DNA of 64,000 nt from contig WHVA01000448.1 in NCBI GenBank assembly GCA_015179125.1, positions 30,482 to 94,481 of the forward strand, in the 5' to 3' direction. This DNA is from Gautieria morchelliformis. Lineage: Eukaryota > Basidiomycota > Agaricomycetes > Gomphales > Gomphaceae. Positions 1 to 12,500 of the stretch are shown in pieces. Both the position numbers and the translations under genes were made by a program. The notes beneath the pieces are model-generated. The model was not told the origin of the DNA, did no database searches, and was given only the letters and a program-made list of their open reading frames with translations. Numbering within the stretch: the first letter of the stretch is position 1; the number at the start of each line of letters is the position of its first letter.

Positions 1-1019
1 GTTTCCATATATGTATCAATGAATTTCCATGCTTGAGGTGCCGGAATGCTACTGCGGCCCCAAGTGACAACTGCTTTTGAGATACAGCACTAAGTATAAG
101 TACACTGTAGAAAGAATAAGCGCTATATTTCAGTTCCGCTTGCACTACAGCTAAATTACAGTACCGACTTGTACTGAAATTTAGTCCCCAAAAGATAATT
201 TCACAGAGCACTAAAAATCAGTACTATACAAGTACTGAAATTTAGGTACAGGAAAAAATGCAAAGTCCAAATGATGAATGAGATTTTTTTTTATCTAATC
301 ATGATCAATCTCCAGAAGCCAACTAAGTACTAGTGCAAGTGTCTGGGGTATGATCACGAGTTGCGCTACTACCTAGTAGGCAAGATAATCGATTTCCGGC
401 TGAAGGCGAAAGGCACAGGACGAGTCGGAGTACAACCTGGCTGACTAATGCAAGAACAAGTGTATGCGCGCTCTTCATCCTTCGCTCTCGCCATCGCCAC
501 CATGGTCAGCCCCTCAACTCGCCTCGTTGTAGCGCACGTAGTATTCTTCTCCCACTCTCCTCCTTACACCCGTGTCCTGGTTGGGCAGAGTCTTGAACTC
601 AGCCTGACTGCACACACGAGATTGACCCCTCCTGCACGGTTACCGGACCGCCTGCACGCTCAGCCGACCTGAGTGACCCCAGGTTCTCCACCACCGCACC
701 AGGTAGCTGTCCCAGCTGTTCTTCATGGCAGAAGCTGTCGCACGATTTGATAGAGAGACCGATTGAGGCTGTGAAAAGGAAGATGGTGAGTTGGGCGTTC
801 GCTCGACCCATCCCCTGTATACAACACGTACATCAACGATGCCTCCTCCAATATTTCCGACAAGCATGTCAATGAGGTACATTAGTATTTTAAGAACTAA
901 CAGAACCGGTCAGCACCTTTCTATGAAAGCCTATCGCGGCGGCGGGTGCGGGTGTGGGCGCGAGCTCGAACTCGGCATGCTCAGGCGCAACCGCGCTCAC
1001 GATGACAGCGTCGAGCAGT
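1..1019. other. No gene recognised
   Basis: AT-rich at the left with recurring short pieces of the kind agtactgaaatttag (about 115-245), then mixed composition. Short open frames here lack recognisable domains or convincing splice structure. Nothing is supported as a gene. Confidence 0.6.
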
Positions 1020-1253
1020 GCACTGATGGCTGCGGATGTGGAGCTCGACATTGAGGAGCGCGCACTGCACCTGGCAGTCGAGGAGACGTTTGAGGAGATC
1101 GGGTGGCGGTGGATGCCGTGGGCAGCGAACAGGCGCGCCATACGTGTGGGCGAGCTTATCCTGATTGTGGACTCGGACATGTTGTACTGGAGGATTGCCT
1201 CATGGATGCGATCGGGGTCTACCTACCACGCGCACGACGAGTTTACTGTTTAG
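1020..1253 (+). pseudogene. Possible relic of a glycosyltransferase family 2-like protein
   Basis: The plus-strand frame across this stretch contains the phrase WAANRRAIRVGELILIVDSD (residues near the middle of the open frame). It resembles the nucleotide-sugar-binding segment of fungal GT2-like membrane glycosyltransferases, which read roughly 'WA.N.R..RIGE.ILLVDSDT'. The frame ends at 1253 and no further conserved segment (second Asp motif, QxxRW, membrane helices) follows. At best it is a short broken fragment. The assignment rests on a family pattern from memory and is weak; a chance open frame is the alternative. Confidence 0.28.
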
Positions 1254-1465
1254 TATAATCTCCAGGCTCCATGAGGAACGGGAAGCACCATGGAGATATC
1301 AGCCTCTGCGCCGCAGCGCTCCGTCTATGGCGATGGTGTGCATGTGCACGCTGCATCGACTACTCCTTTTTTCACCGCAAGCCCACAGGCGAGGACGAGT
1401 TGATGACCCAGCCTGAGTCATGCCGCCGTGCCAACCCTGAGCATCATGCCGAGGCATAGGCCGTC

Positions 1466-2640
1466 CTCTGCTCCGCGCAGCAAGCTCGATCTCATACATG
1501 CGTGCCCCGTGCTGCTGCTGCCACTGCGTGGACGAGGACAGCCTGCGATGGCCTGCGATGCGCCATGCCCATGCACACACACATGCCTCAAGCCCAGCCA
1601 GACACTCCACGCGGTGTATGAGTCCTCAGTCCGCACCGACCCCACCGTACAAGACTACAAGACCGTTGCACCCGCAGGCGGCGTCATCCAAGCTCGCGGA
1701 TGTCCTCCCCCATCCACGCCATGCTCTACCCTCCCATAGTGTGGAAGTCCCCACAGCTCTGACAACAGATCACCCACCCACCTGTGCCCCAAGTGCCATG
1801 GCACATCGTCCAGACCCACCTATACTCGTGCTAAACACCAGGGGTGCGCTACCTAACACCGTCCCCGTCAGCCTGTCACTGCACACACATGCATCCATGT
1901 GCCACATGCAGCTCAAATCCACCGCACCTGCACCAGGTCTTGACTCTGGTCAAAATTTCTCTGATGTGGTAAGTAACCTTCATTACTGTACTCTTGCTTC
2001 TGTTGCACAAACTCATAATACTCTGCCAGTGCCCCCCAATTCACGTTTGACGCTCACAGTCGGTGTAATGCTTGTTTTCTATAGCAGATGAAAGCATGAG
2101 CATCACGCACCACCTGCCGCATCCCGAGGCTTGCATACTCATGCGTGTCCATGCACCATGCTCTGCTCCGCTCAGGGCCGGACATGCAGCAGGCTCGATC
2201 CCATGCGTGCCCCATGCTGCCGTTGCGTGGACGAGGACAGCCTGTGATGGCCTGCACACACACACACGCCTCTGGGATGTGCATTCGGACCACGCAGCCA
2301 GAATATCCAGGCGGCATATGGGTCCACACCGATGCCACCTACAAGACTACAAGACAGTCGCACCTGTGGGCCACGTCGTCCAAGCTTGCGGATCTGGACC
2401 ACCCCGTGCCCATGCCCCATATCCAGATCCCCGCCCATGCTCATGCCAAAGACCACGGAGGTACTCTGTCTAAAAGGTGACCATCGCGCAGGACAGCGCA
2501 CACACATGCAACCATGTGCCATCTGGGGTCTCGACCCTCGTCAAAGCGTCTCCGATGTGGTAGGTAACCTTCATGACTGTAATCTCGCACCTGTTGCACG
2601 AACTCATAATACACTGCCAGTCCCCCTCAATTCACGTTTG
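1466..2640 (+). repeat. Diverged direct repeat, two copies about 0.6-0.7 kb apart
   Basis: Copy one spans about 1466-2048 and copy two about 2159-2640. Both start with ctctgctccg, share gtggacgaggacagcctg (near 1528 and 2228), and end with nearly identical stretches around aactcataata...attcacgttt (2010-2047 and 2602-2639). The start offset is about 693 bp and the end offset about 592 bp, so indels separate them. The copies are GC-rich with many CA/TG steps; the open frames within differ between copies and carry no domain. Confidence 0.7.
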
Positions 2641-3334
2641 TAAAGAGCGTCATTCCCAGAGGCCGTCGAGTCCATTTACAACGTTACCATCAGTGTTGCA
2701 TGCATCACTGTGGCTTCTGTTCACGATTGGCGGAATCCCCCAAGGTAGCAATCATTGAGCATGAGTCGGGTATGTGTGGCTGACGGCGGGGGTTGCTAGC
2801 CGCGACTGATTCTGTTTTTCTTTTTGGTACCAGCTATTATGCAGGTCATCTACTTTTTCTCATGTCTTGCATTGCTCTCATGTCTTGCATCGCCAAGCAC
2901 AGATGCACACCATTCCCAGACGTCTGCTTGCAGTCTTCCACGCTCTTTAGCACATGCTCACCCATCCTAGAGGCCCCAAGTAGCCGGCCGATCCAGGTGA
3001 GTGTTGATTGGTGTCACGTCGTGTTCACTGACTTAGGCAGCAGGTCACTGGTGACTGCCGCCTTTGCCTCCTTTCGGCTCCCGGCGCACTGTCGCGGTAC
3101 TGAAGCAGCCTGGTATGTGGTTCATGGATCCGATCACAGTTTTTCAGTGATTTTTACCTTAGGTTTCATTGCCATTCTGCCACTCCACTGAAGCACCCTG
3201 GTATGGGTTTCATGGATTGGAAAGTGGTATTTCAGTGATTTTCACCTTATGTTTCATCTGTATTTTCCGTTGTATATATTGATTTATGACTTGAAATAAT
3301 GGGGCATTCAGTTGCTGCATCTCTGAAATGTGGT
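2641..3334. other. No gene recognised
   Basis: Unique-looking DNA with short open frames on both strands and no recognisable protein family. A small local repeat (ctcatgtcttgcat twice near 2859-2891, and ttcatggat/cagtgattttcacctta near 3120 and 3208-3246) is present. Confidence 0.5.
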
Positions 3335-3412
3335 GATAGAACCACGGGGTCGTAAGTGACTATCTCACGGGAACCCAGTGGTCGTCGACTCGAAATGCCT
3401 GGTTCAATCCAT
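3335..3412 (+). repeat. Dispersed short repeat, tRNA/SINE-like candidate (copy 1)
   Basis: This segment aligns with 37445-37520. Both read accacg, tcgt, gtga(c/t)tatct, then an 'accagtgg' block and 'tcgactcg', in the same order and spacing. A third partial copy lies inverted at about 51645-51710. On the reverse strand the unit ends in a ggttcg-like box, reminiscent of a pol III B box, so a degenerate tRNA-derived SINE is possible. I see no clear A box or A-tail. Confidence 0.45.
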
Positions 3413-4694
3413 TGGTCTTCCATTGTAGGATCCCTGAATACCCATGAGTCAACCCTTGAAACCAACTCATTGAAACGAAACTTTTTCCACTGAAACCGAT
3501 TCATTGAATTTTCAATGGGTTCTATTGGTATTTACACTATCTATAATGGTTTATATACTGAATCCTCAGTGGGTCCACCCAATAGGATTCATTGGGTTGA
3601 CTACCCACAGTGTTCTTCATGTAACTGGACGGCTCACCAATGGCCGCCACTTGGCATTGGGTGCAAGCAAGGGGCGGTGGGACATGTTGAACCATGTGCC
3701 ACGCGGATCGAGAGTGGGTATGAGTGGGCACGAGGGCTTCCCCAGAAGCGTGCACGCCGTGTCGGCATGATGCACGGTTAGCCAAAGGACACAATTGGTA
3801 ATTCATATTTTGAGCCTTATGGACACGGCCGTAGACGTTCGCACAGCCTTAGAACAGCTGCAGGGCTGGGCTTACGCCTGCAAAACCTGTGGATTCATGG
3901 AATCCATCGTTCCAGAGTTGAATCCAGTGCTGCACTTAAGGCAAAGAAGGAGGTGTATATACAAAAGTATGAAACGGAACTGAGGGCCATGTGTTCTTAA
4001 TTTGATGATGGCGTCCGTTCCGTAAAATCAGCGGCGTGGAGCATCCTCTTTTGCTGGGGTGCAGATTTCTCAGTGGTCTTCATAAGAGGACACTTTTGGT
4101 TATCATAGGGGGGAGAACACCAATACAGAAGTACACTTGATGGAGGTGTGGCATGAGAGGTAGAAGATGGACAGGTGCTTAGATGGGACATGGTGGACAT
4201 GGTCTGACATGGCACAGATATAACATGGAAATAGCATGTCAGAAAAAGAACAACATTGCAGAATGTCAGCGAAGAAGTAAATGACCACAGGAAAGACTTA
4301 CCTTACAGACTACGGGAGGAACACCAAATGACTGATGTACATGGGTGAAATGGGGATGAATATAAGTTGTAGAAAAGGAGCACAGCCAAAAATAACAACA
4401 CATGTAAAATTGAAGCTGAACCTGAGATAATGATGGGAATCACAGAAAGGCACAAATACAATATCACCTGGAATAAAAGGAAGAACAGGTGGTCCCCTGA
4501 CACTCTGCCTCCAAAATGTAGTGGAGCATGCAACTTCTGAAAACAGCAATGCCTCAAGGCACTAAAGTTGGCATGATGCTGGACAGTGGTGGAGGCTACT
4601 ATGTTGGAGTGTGCAAGGCAATGAATACACACATCATTCCAATGCTGTGGCTCCAGACCACAGTAGTTAGTTGAACACCACAATGACCTGAAAG
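3413..4694. other. No gene recognised; left flank of the hAT insertion
   Basis: Open frames near 3504-3781 and 4103-4701 have no recognisable domain. From about 4290 to 4702 the sequence looks unique, and it continues across the hAT element at 16531, so it is the pre-insertion locus. gtaagt at about 16597 could be an intron donor of an unrecognised plus-strand gene spanning the insertion, but I could not build one. Confidence 0.45.
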
Positions 4695-5644
4695 ACCGCA
4701 ATTAGTGATGGGCATGGGCCAGCCCAGGCTGAGCCACCAAAAGGCTGAGTTAGGCCAGGCCCAAGCTGTTGGGGCACTGGACTTCCTGGCCTGGCTCGGG
4801 TTTTGACAAGCCCAAGCCAAGCCTGGAAACCATGGCCTCATGGGTGCCTGAACCCAAGGATCTTCAGTGGCTAAAAAGAATACTTCTACTCAGTTATGGG
4901 CATTCAAGTATATTAGTTTACTATTCATAAAAAGGTCTCTTATACTCCACCATTACCCACTCCACCCTCCCACCTCTGCCCATCCTTGGGCCCATTGACA
5001 ACATGACACCACACTGATGACATGATGCCCCTCCCACCCCTCTCTGATACCCTGTCTGATCACACCCGCTGAGCAGATTCCGTTCATCACCATCTGCCAC
5101 ATGTCCCTTACCAGCGTTGCCTCCGCCCAGTCTGTCACTGCCTCCCCACCTGCAGGATCAGGTGGCATGTGCGTGGGCCCCCACCTGCCCTCCGTCATGT
5201 CTACAGTGTCATCTGCATTGCACTATGCACTCGTACCCCACCAGCCCAGCAGCATGTCTGGCCATGCAGTCACCACATGCAACGCCATGTTTTTGGTCCA
5301 GGAAGTCTGCAAATGGGGTGATGTAGATGAGGCATGTAGAGTTGGAGAGGGTGCTTCTGGCTTTCTACAGAGGTTCCTTAGAGTGCCATATTAGATGATG
5401 AGTGGCCTGATTCAGTTTTGATGATGGGTGGAGAGGCCAGTGCAGTGCTGGTCCTCTGCACCTCATACAGTCAGCTCTCGGCACCTCACCACACCCACCA
5501 TTGGTCAACCAGCCAGTAGTGCATGGTGCACCTGTGGATGCCCACCCCCTTTGTCATGCAGCTGGCAGCCTGAGTACTTGCTTGAGTGGCCTTGCTCATC
5601 CATGTGGAAGGCAGAGTCCCAATGTCCCAGTTGAATGTGCCTGG

Positions 5645-5826
5645 TGTTGCATCATGTGATACAGTCAGAGTATTAGTCAGTCGCTGGTGCTATACAGTAG
5701 TACGCAGCTGAGTTCGAAGGAAGAATCATACTTATCTTCCTCCGAACTCAGGCAAGTTATTAGTATCTTGTAGATAGGAAGAATTATACTTATCTTCCTC
5801 CGAACTCAGATATCACTGCGCTAACA
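5645..5826 (+). repeat. 5' LTR of copia A
   Basis: 182 bp, against 124 bp for the 3' LTR. The extra length is an internal direct duplication of the segment gaagaat(c/t)atacttatcttcc...cgaactcag (5720-5751 and 5779-5810), absent from the 3' LTR. Confidence 0.92.
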
Positions 5827-5844
5827 GGTTATGGGCCCTGCGCC
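5827..5844 (+). promoter_or_regulatory. Primer-binding site, half initiator tRNA-Met
   Basis: ggttatgggccctgcgcc follows the 5' LTR without a gap. It is complementary to the D-stem-to-anticodon part of eukaryotic initiator tRNA-Met (…gcgcagggcccataacc), the primer site known from Drosophila copia, where a tRNA half cut in the anticodon loop primes reverse transcription. Copia B has nearly the same site at 19964. Confidence 0.8.
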
Positions 5845-5868
5845 GTAATTGAAGAACAGATCATCGCC

Positions 5869-6480
5869 ATGTCAGATTCAGAAGTGGAAAACCGCACGAA
5901 GAGCACGAAGCTCACGAGTACAAACTACAATGTCTGGACGGTAGCACTACAAGGCAAATTAATGACTGTCAACACGTGGTGAATTATCACCAAAGAATTC
6001 AAACGGCCAACCGACATAGCAGAGGCCGAGAAATGGCTACTGAAAAAGGAGGAAGCGGCCGGCATCTTATTAAAGTCCTTATCGCCCATGCAATACGTCC
6101 ACGTTGAAGGTGTAATGGATGATCCCGTTGAGATGTGGAAGAGACTAAAAGCAGCACACCAGTTGCAAGTCGCAAATAGTCGATTCCACGCGATGCAAAA
6201 ACTGCTAAACATATGAAAGGACGACACCAAATCTCTTACAGACTATATCACCCACGTCAATACTGCTACAAATGATCTTATAGCCCTTGCACCAAATACC
6301 CTTACTGTGCAAAATGTTATTGACGAAATCGGCGTACACGCGGACTCGATCAAGCTGAATATGGAGCTTTCACATCATCCCTTCTCCTGATCAGCACCCT
6401 TGACCGTACCACAGTCACCACGGCGTTCCGAAATGAAGATCTGAAACGTCAGACTTCTACGATCTCAACGGCAGCCGCAC
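5869..6480 (+). pseudogene. Copia A Gag, N-terminal (UBN2-type) part
   Basis: The frame starting at ATG 5869 encodes a copia Gag: LTSTNYNVWTVALQGKL near residues 17-33, then a helical region with MWKRLKAAHQ. It is interrupted by in-frame TGA codons at 5980 and 6214, both followed by continuing Gag sequence in the same frame and compatible with an original CGA (Arg) codon. Around 6360-6390 the frame slips, and the correct reading continues in the frame of the zinc knuckle at 6486. The product would be the capsid protein. Inactive as it stands. Confidence 0.75.
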
Positions 6481-6485
6481 TATCC

Positions 6486-7148
6486 ATGACTCGAGGAAAA
6501 AAGGGTACTATACCTACGTGCGCAGTATGCAAGAAGCGAGGGCACCTGGCAGATCGCTGTTGGATCGCTCACCCAGAGCTTGGAACAGCACGCAGGAGCG
6601 AAGAGAACGACAAGGGAAAGGCCGCAAATCAAGCCAGAGAGAGCGAAAATACGCAGGAACTCGCTGGAAACGCAAGTTTGCGGCTATCTTTCCCCTCCCA
6701 CAGCGACGATGCTGACTTACGCTGGAACACAGACACGGGAGCCACGAGTCATATGACTCCACACCGACACTGGCTCCGAAACTACGAGCCTTACCGCGTT
6801 CCCATACGATTAGCCACGAATGAAGTCATCTATTCGACCGGGAAGGGGCAGATTCTATTCACTCCTATAATTGACAGGAAAATGGCACAGGACGTCATTT
6901 TCTCAAACGTTTTACATGTACCAGCCCTCCAAAATAATCTATTAGCCGTTCTTCGCCTCACTACCCATCATAATTTTTCCGTCAATATTGTGCAAAGCCG
7001 TATCTCATTCGTCCAAGATGGAGAATTACGCTTCTGCGCCACAGTGCGAAACGGAACTGGTTTCCTAACCGGAAACACTGTCCCTAACCCAGAATACGCA
7101 TTCTCCACATCGTCTCCCGTCCTAGATCGATCCTTGTTACACAGGTGA
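6486..7148 (+). pseudogene. Copia A Gag zinc knuckle and protease
   Basis: A CCHC knuckle CAVCKKRGHLADRC lies at residues 12-25, followed by the aspartic protease active-site stretch NTDTGATSHMT (D-T-G near residue 82). The C-terminus runs into the GAG-pre-integrase region, with LLH followed by TGA at 7146. Translation resumes in the same frame as LAHIR, a typical HR-LAHxG start of the pre-integrase domain, so the TGA most likely replaced CGA. The M at 6486 is internal, not a true start. Confidence 0.85.
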
Positions 7149-7895
7149 CTCGCACACATCAGGTCATCCCGTTTGGAAAGACTCTTAAAGCATGACATGG
7201 CCCGCGGAATACACTTGAACTCCAATGCAAACATGCCGCCTATCTGCGAACCATGCATTGCAGCGAAACAACACCGTGATCCATTCCCAAAAAGAAGTGA
7301 GAGCCATACTTCCAAACCGCTCGACCTTGTCGTCTCCGATGTCCATGGACCCCTCCCTGTGCGCACACCGTCCGGTCATCGATACTGGATAACTTTTACA
7401 GACGACCACACACGCTTCCGATGTGTGTACCTCCTGAAATCAAAGGATGAGGCCTTCGACGCCTACCGATCCTACGAGGCGTTTGCTGAAAACCAAATGG
7501 GATCACGAGTAAGGAGATTCAGGGACGACAAAGGAGGGGAATACATAGGCCGGAAATGGGACGAACATTTCCAACACCGAGGGATAATCCATGAGCACAC
7601 TACGAGGGGTACGCTGCAACAGAACGGAATCTCGGAACGAATCAATCGCACACTCATTGAAGGAACGATTGCATTACTGCAACAGGCTCGTCTACTGGCA
7701 TCAATGTGGGGAGACACCCTACAACTGTTAGTCCGCATTATCAATGCCACACCAACCTCTGCACTACCTGACATGACCCCATACGAAGCCTGGTACGGCC
7801 ACAAACCAGATCTGGGAATGTTACGCACTTTTGGCTGTACGGCGCATGTTCATGTGCAGAAGGATGGAAGGGATGGGCTTCAGCCTAGATCTTGA
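7149..7895 (+). pseudogene. Copia A integrase
   Basis: The segment opens with the pre-integrase zinc region (CEPCIAAKQHRDPF, with its H-H partners upstream). It continues with the rve core: first Asp in SDVHGPLP, second in FRDDKGGEY, and Glu in NGISERINR, the DDE triad. The C-terminal part carries the copia marker TPYEAWYGHKPD and FGCTAHVH. TGA at 7893 ends the open frame where KCIYLGF continues in frame, again fitting CGA to TGA. Enzymatically it would insert the cDNA; here it cannot be made as part of an intact polyprotein. Confidence 0.88.
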
Positions 7896-9138
7896 AAATG
7901 CATCTATCTTGGCTTTGAAAACGGATACAAAGGTTGGCGTTGTCTCAATCCCACGACAAAGCGCACCATCATAACCCACGACGTTATCTTCAACGAGACC
8001 GAGTTTCCGGGCCTCTCCACTAGCGATCCTACCCAAAACTTGCTCAGATCAACACCTGTCCTACTCCCAACTGAGATAGCTGCACCGCCTGACCCAGACC
8101 CACTGGATGCCCACCACGAAATGCACCCTCCTCCTATTCCTGACCAACCTGACCATGACCTACCGGCTCCTCCAGACCCTGCCCCACCCGCCCCTGAACC
8201 GCCAGTTCTAGCTCCAGACCCCGCTCCACCCGCACCTCCCGTGCAACCCCGCCGAACCAGCAGAGCTCCCGCCCGCCCCGATTACCGGTATCTCCATGAC
8301 CCCTTCTTCCGACCACGACCACCTCCCAATCACAACGATCCAGGACCTGAAGGGGGTACTGCAGCCAGAGCCTCAATAATCCAGGCCCTGGAATTCATAC
8401 ACGATGGATTGGACGTCACCAGAGCAAAATTAATCTCACCTGACACCATTGAAATGACATTCAACGCAACCATCAAAGATGATCGTGTCCCGAAATCGTT
8501 CGCTGAGGCAATGCGTCGCTCTGATGCACCGTTATGGAAGAACTCTACAGATGCAGAAATCCAAGCACTCTTGGACAATGGGACGTGGGAGTTGGTGAGA
8601 CTGCCGCCTGGAGAAAAGGCCATTGGGTTGCGATGGGTATTCCGAATTAAACTCAACTCAGACGGTTCCCTGGACAAGTACAAAAGTCGTCTGGTAGCAA
8701 AAGGCTATACCCAGCGACCAGGCATCGACTACGACGAGGTGTTTGCCCCTACCACGCGATGGGCAGCCCTGCGGACGATACTGGTGCAAGGGGCACTTCA
8801 GGGAGCATACATCGAATCCATAGACATTTCGAACGCATACCTAAATGGGATCCTAGGCGACGACACCCAAATCTATATGGAACAGCCGGAAGGATATCAT
8901 CAAGGGGGTGCCGACTGGGTATGCAAGCTAAAGCGGGGGCTCTATGGACTAAAGCAAAGCGGAAGGCTGTGGTATGAACAGCTCAGATCAGCACTTGAGA
9001 ACATGGGATTCACACGTCTCCAATCCGACCCAAGTGTCTATATCTGGACAAGCGAGACCATCAAGATCATTATACCAATCTTCGTTGATGATCTCACCCT
9101 GGTATCAAACTCGAGACACGATCTCAACAGAGTCAAAG
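7896..9138 (+). pseudogene. Copia A reverse transcriptase, N-terminal two thirds
   Basis: After a Pro-rich linker (about 8040-8280) the RT domain shows WRWVFRIKLNSDGSLDKYKSRLVAKGY, FAPTTRWAALR and NAYLNG. These are followed by QPEGY, GLYGLKQSGRLW and the catalytic FVDDLTL (about 9080-9100). The frame stops at 9138, where chromovirus 1 begins. The codons continue exactly at 15297 once the insert and one copy of caaag are removed. Confidence 0.9.
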
Positions 9139-9595
9139 TGTAAGGGCAACCCTGGCTGGTTGTGGAGATCACACTACCACACAACTGACAAGGGGAAATC
9201 CAAAGTCTGTATAAATGAACAGAGTATACAAGAGAGGGGATTCTCACCTGACAAGGGGAAATCCAAAGAGAAAAGTCTAAGGACCCCCAATGTCAGCGAG
9301 CCCGTATTATACTACGCTGTGCAGCCAGGGACAACACTTGGCACCCGCCATCAACCCTGCATCCCCCTGACCCTTGATCGACCCTTGATGCCACCTATTA
9401 TGCGAGTCGCTTGATTTCTGACACTGTTCCGAGAGCGGAAGTCGGAAATTGGAGTGGAACTGGAAAAGTGAACAGAACCGGTGGAAGTTCACCCAGAAGC
9501 GGAATCATTTCCGAAAGCGGAGGCGGAGATGGAATCGGAACCGGAACCGGAGTCGGAACTGGAACTGGAAATGGGAAACAGGGTGTCCCCTGACA
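9139..9595 (-). repeat. 3' LTR of chromovirus 1
   Basis: 457 bp on the left, which is the downstream end because the element is reversed. It ends in tgaca at 9591-9595. The purine tract (agagggggggtga on the minus strand, 9596-9608) abuts it. The last ~107 bp next to the tract (9489-9595) encode the end of Pol. Confidence 0.93.
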
Positions 9596-12500
9596 TCACC
9601 CCCCCTCTAGCATGCTGCGTCCTCGAAGCACAGGACACGAGTGACTGAAATGCCAGTGAGCGGATTCGGCGAGGGGCACCAGGGTGTGTCCTATAGAACT
9701 CGCGGAGTTTGTCCAGAGCGGATACATCTTGCTCCGGGACCCACGAATTCTCCTCATACCCATACCCTTCCCATTTCACGAGGAATTGGAGTCGTCCTCG
9801 CACAAACCGGCTGTCCAGGATCCGTTCCACCACATAGTGCTCTTCCCCATCCACAATTTCCGGTGGAGGTGGCGGACGAGCCTTCCGACCTGGAATTGGG
9901 TCCTCAGGCATAGGGAGTAACTTCACCACATTGAAGACAGGGTGGAGGCGGGACATGGACATCGGAAGTCGGAGGCGGTATGCATTCCGTCCAACCCTCC
10001 GCATCACTGTGAAGGGCCCAAGGTAGCGGTGGGCAAGCTTCTGCGAAGGGCGTGTGGTGCGGATGTCACTTGCATCTAGATATACCTTGTCTCCAACTTG
10101 GTACTCCGGGGCAGGAACCCGGCGTTGGTTGTAGTACCTTGCCATGTCATCCTTGGCCTTCGCAAGGGCCGACTTGGCTTCCGAAAGGGTGGAGTCCATG
10201 CGGTCTCGGAACTCATTGACCGTCTCGAGTTGGGACTCAGCCTGGCGTGGTTCGAAGCCCATCCGCGGGTGTCGTCCGGAGTCGAGCATGAAGGGAGTCT
10301 GTTGGGTGGCGGAATGTACATGGTTGTTGTATTGGAATTCCGCCAGTGGAAGTAACTCATCCCAGTCATCCTGCCTCTCATTGACAAAGAGGCGGAGATA
10401 TTTCTCCAACTCCTGATTGACCCGTTCCGTCTGTCCATCACTCTGTGGATGGTACGCTGTTGTGGTAGCCAGCTTTATGCGGAGCAGGCGGTAGAGCTCC
10501 CGAGTCAATTCCGCGACAAACTGTGGACCTCGGTCGGAAACAACTTGCTTCGGGAGTCCATGTAACTTCCAGACGGGCCGCTCCGAGGGCTGTGATCGTC
10601 GTGTGCGTTGGAATGAAGTGGGACACCTTGCTTACCGAGTCCACGACGTTCATGATCGCGTCGTAGCCATGAGACTCTGGAAGTTCAACGATGAAGTCGA
10701 CACTGATGGTGTCCCAGCGGGATTCAGGAATCGGGAGCGGAACAAGTTCTCCGACGGGCGGATGTCGTTGTGCTTTGGTTCGGAGACAAAGGTCGCATGT
10801 CTTCACATACTGTCCAATGTAGCGGGACATCTGAGGCCACCAGTAATTCCGAGCTACTAATTCCAGTGTCTTCCACCTGCCAGCATGCCCAGCGACCCGT
10901 GTGTCATGGTGCTGGGACACGATGCGGCGGCGGAGGTCCGCCCCACCTGGAACATAGACCTTGCCTCTGAAGTGGAGCAGTCCATCACGTTCTGACCATT
11001 CCGCTGCCCGTACTGACCGTGAGTGTCCTTTCCGAAGTTCCTCCACCGCCTTCACCACCGACTCCTCTTTCTCTCCATTCCGGTACTGCCTCCGGATGTC
11101 TCGGAGCATTTCCGCCTCCGCCCCAACTGCAATCACTCCCTCTAGGGCACAGATTGCAAAGAGACTAGGGCGGAGCAGTGTCATATCCGCGTTGTCTCCA
11201 CTTCCGCTTCCATGATCCGCACGGCGGGATAGGGCATCAGGCTTGCCCATGGTGCGGCCAGGGCGGTGGTGGAGCATGAAGTCGAACCGGGACAGGTGCA
11301 GGGACCACCGCGCTTGTCGTCGGCTCAACTTCTTGGATGTGCGGAAATACTCGAGGTTTTTGTGGTCTGTCCAGATCTCAAACGGGCATAGAGCACCCTC
11401 GAGCAAGTGTCGCCACTCCTCCAGCGCTCGGATGATTGCCAGCATCTCTTTGTCGTGGATCTCATAATTCCGCTCGACCGGACTAAGGCTTTTAGAGAAG
11501 AAGGCAATCGGATGCCATCCCCCATCATCTTCCGATGGTTGTTGTGACAAGACCGCTCCGGTAGCTGTGTCAGAAGAATCTGCCTCGACTCGATAAGGGC
11601 GAGAGTCATCGGGAAAGATCAGGACCGGGGCAGATATGATCAGCTCCTTGAGTTTGTCAAAGGAGGCCTGTTCCGGCTCTCCCCACTGCCATCCAACCTC
11701 CTTCTTGGTGAGGTTGAAGAGGGCACGAGCGTGGCGGGAGAAGTCCTTGATGAACCGCCGGTAGAAATTGACAAACCCAATGAAGGACTGGACCTTCTTC
11801 TTGTTCCGCGGCACGGGCCACTCCAATACACCGGAAACTTTGACTGGGTCCATTTCCACCTTTCCTTCTGACACAATCACCCCAAGATACTCTATCCGCG
11901 CCCGCTCAAATTCGCACTTTTCCGGCTTGAGACAAAGGCTGTACTCCCGGAGTCGTTCCAGCACTCTCCGCACGACTTCCCGATGTTCGGACATTGTTTT
12001 TGTGAAGATGAGGATGTCATCGAGGTAGACGCAGACAACCCTTCTGCTATCATGTCACGGAAAATGTCATTCATCATCGTCTGGAATGGGGCGGGACTGT
12101 TGGTGAGGCCGAAGAACATGACCTGTGGCTCAAAGAGTCCGCGGTTGGTGCGGAATGCGGCCTTCCACTCGTCTCCCTCCCGGATCCGAACATTGTTGAA
12201 GCCCCAGCGGACATCCAGCTTAGTGAAGTACCTTGCCCTGCGGAGCTGTGTGATTAGTTTGGAAATGAGTGGAATGGGGTACCGGTTCTTGATCGTGATC
12301 GCATTCAAGGCCCGGTAATCCTGCACAAGTCTGAGCGAGCCATCCTTCTTCTTGATGAAGAATACCGGAGATGCCATGGGTGACTTGGAGGGGCGGATCC
12401 TCCCTGTACGGAGGTTTTCTGCAAGGAATGCATCGAGCTCTACCTGCTCCTTGGGTGACAGCGGGTAGACTTTGCAGTTGGTGGGATTTGACCCAGGCTC

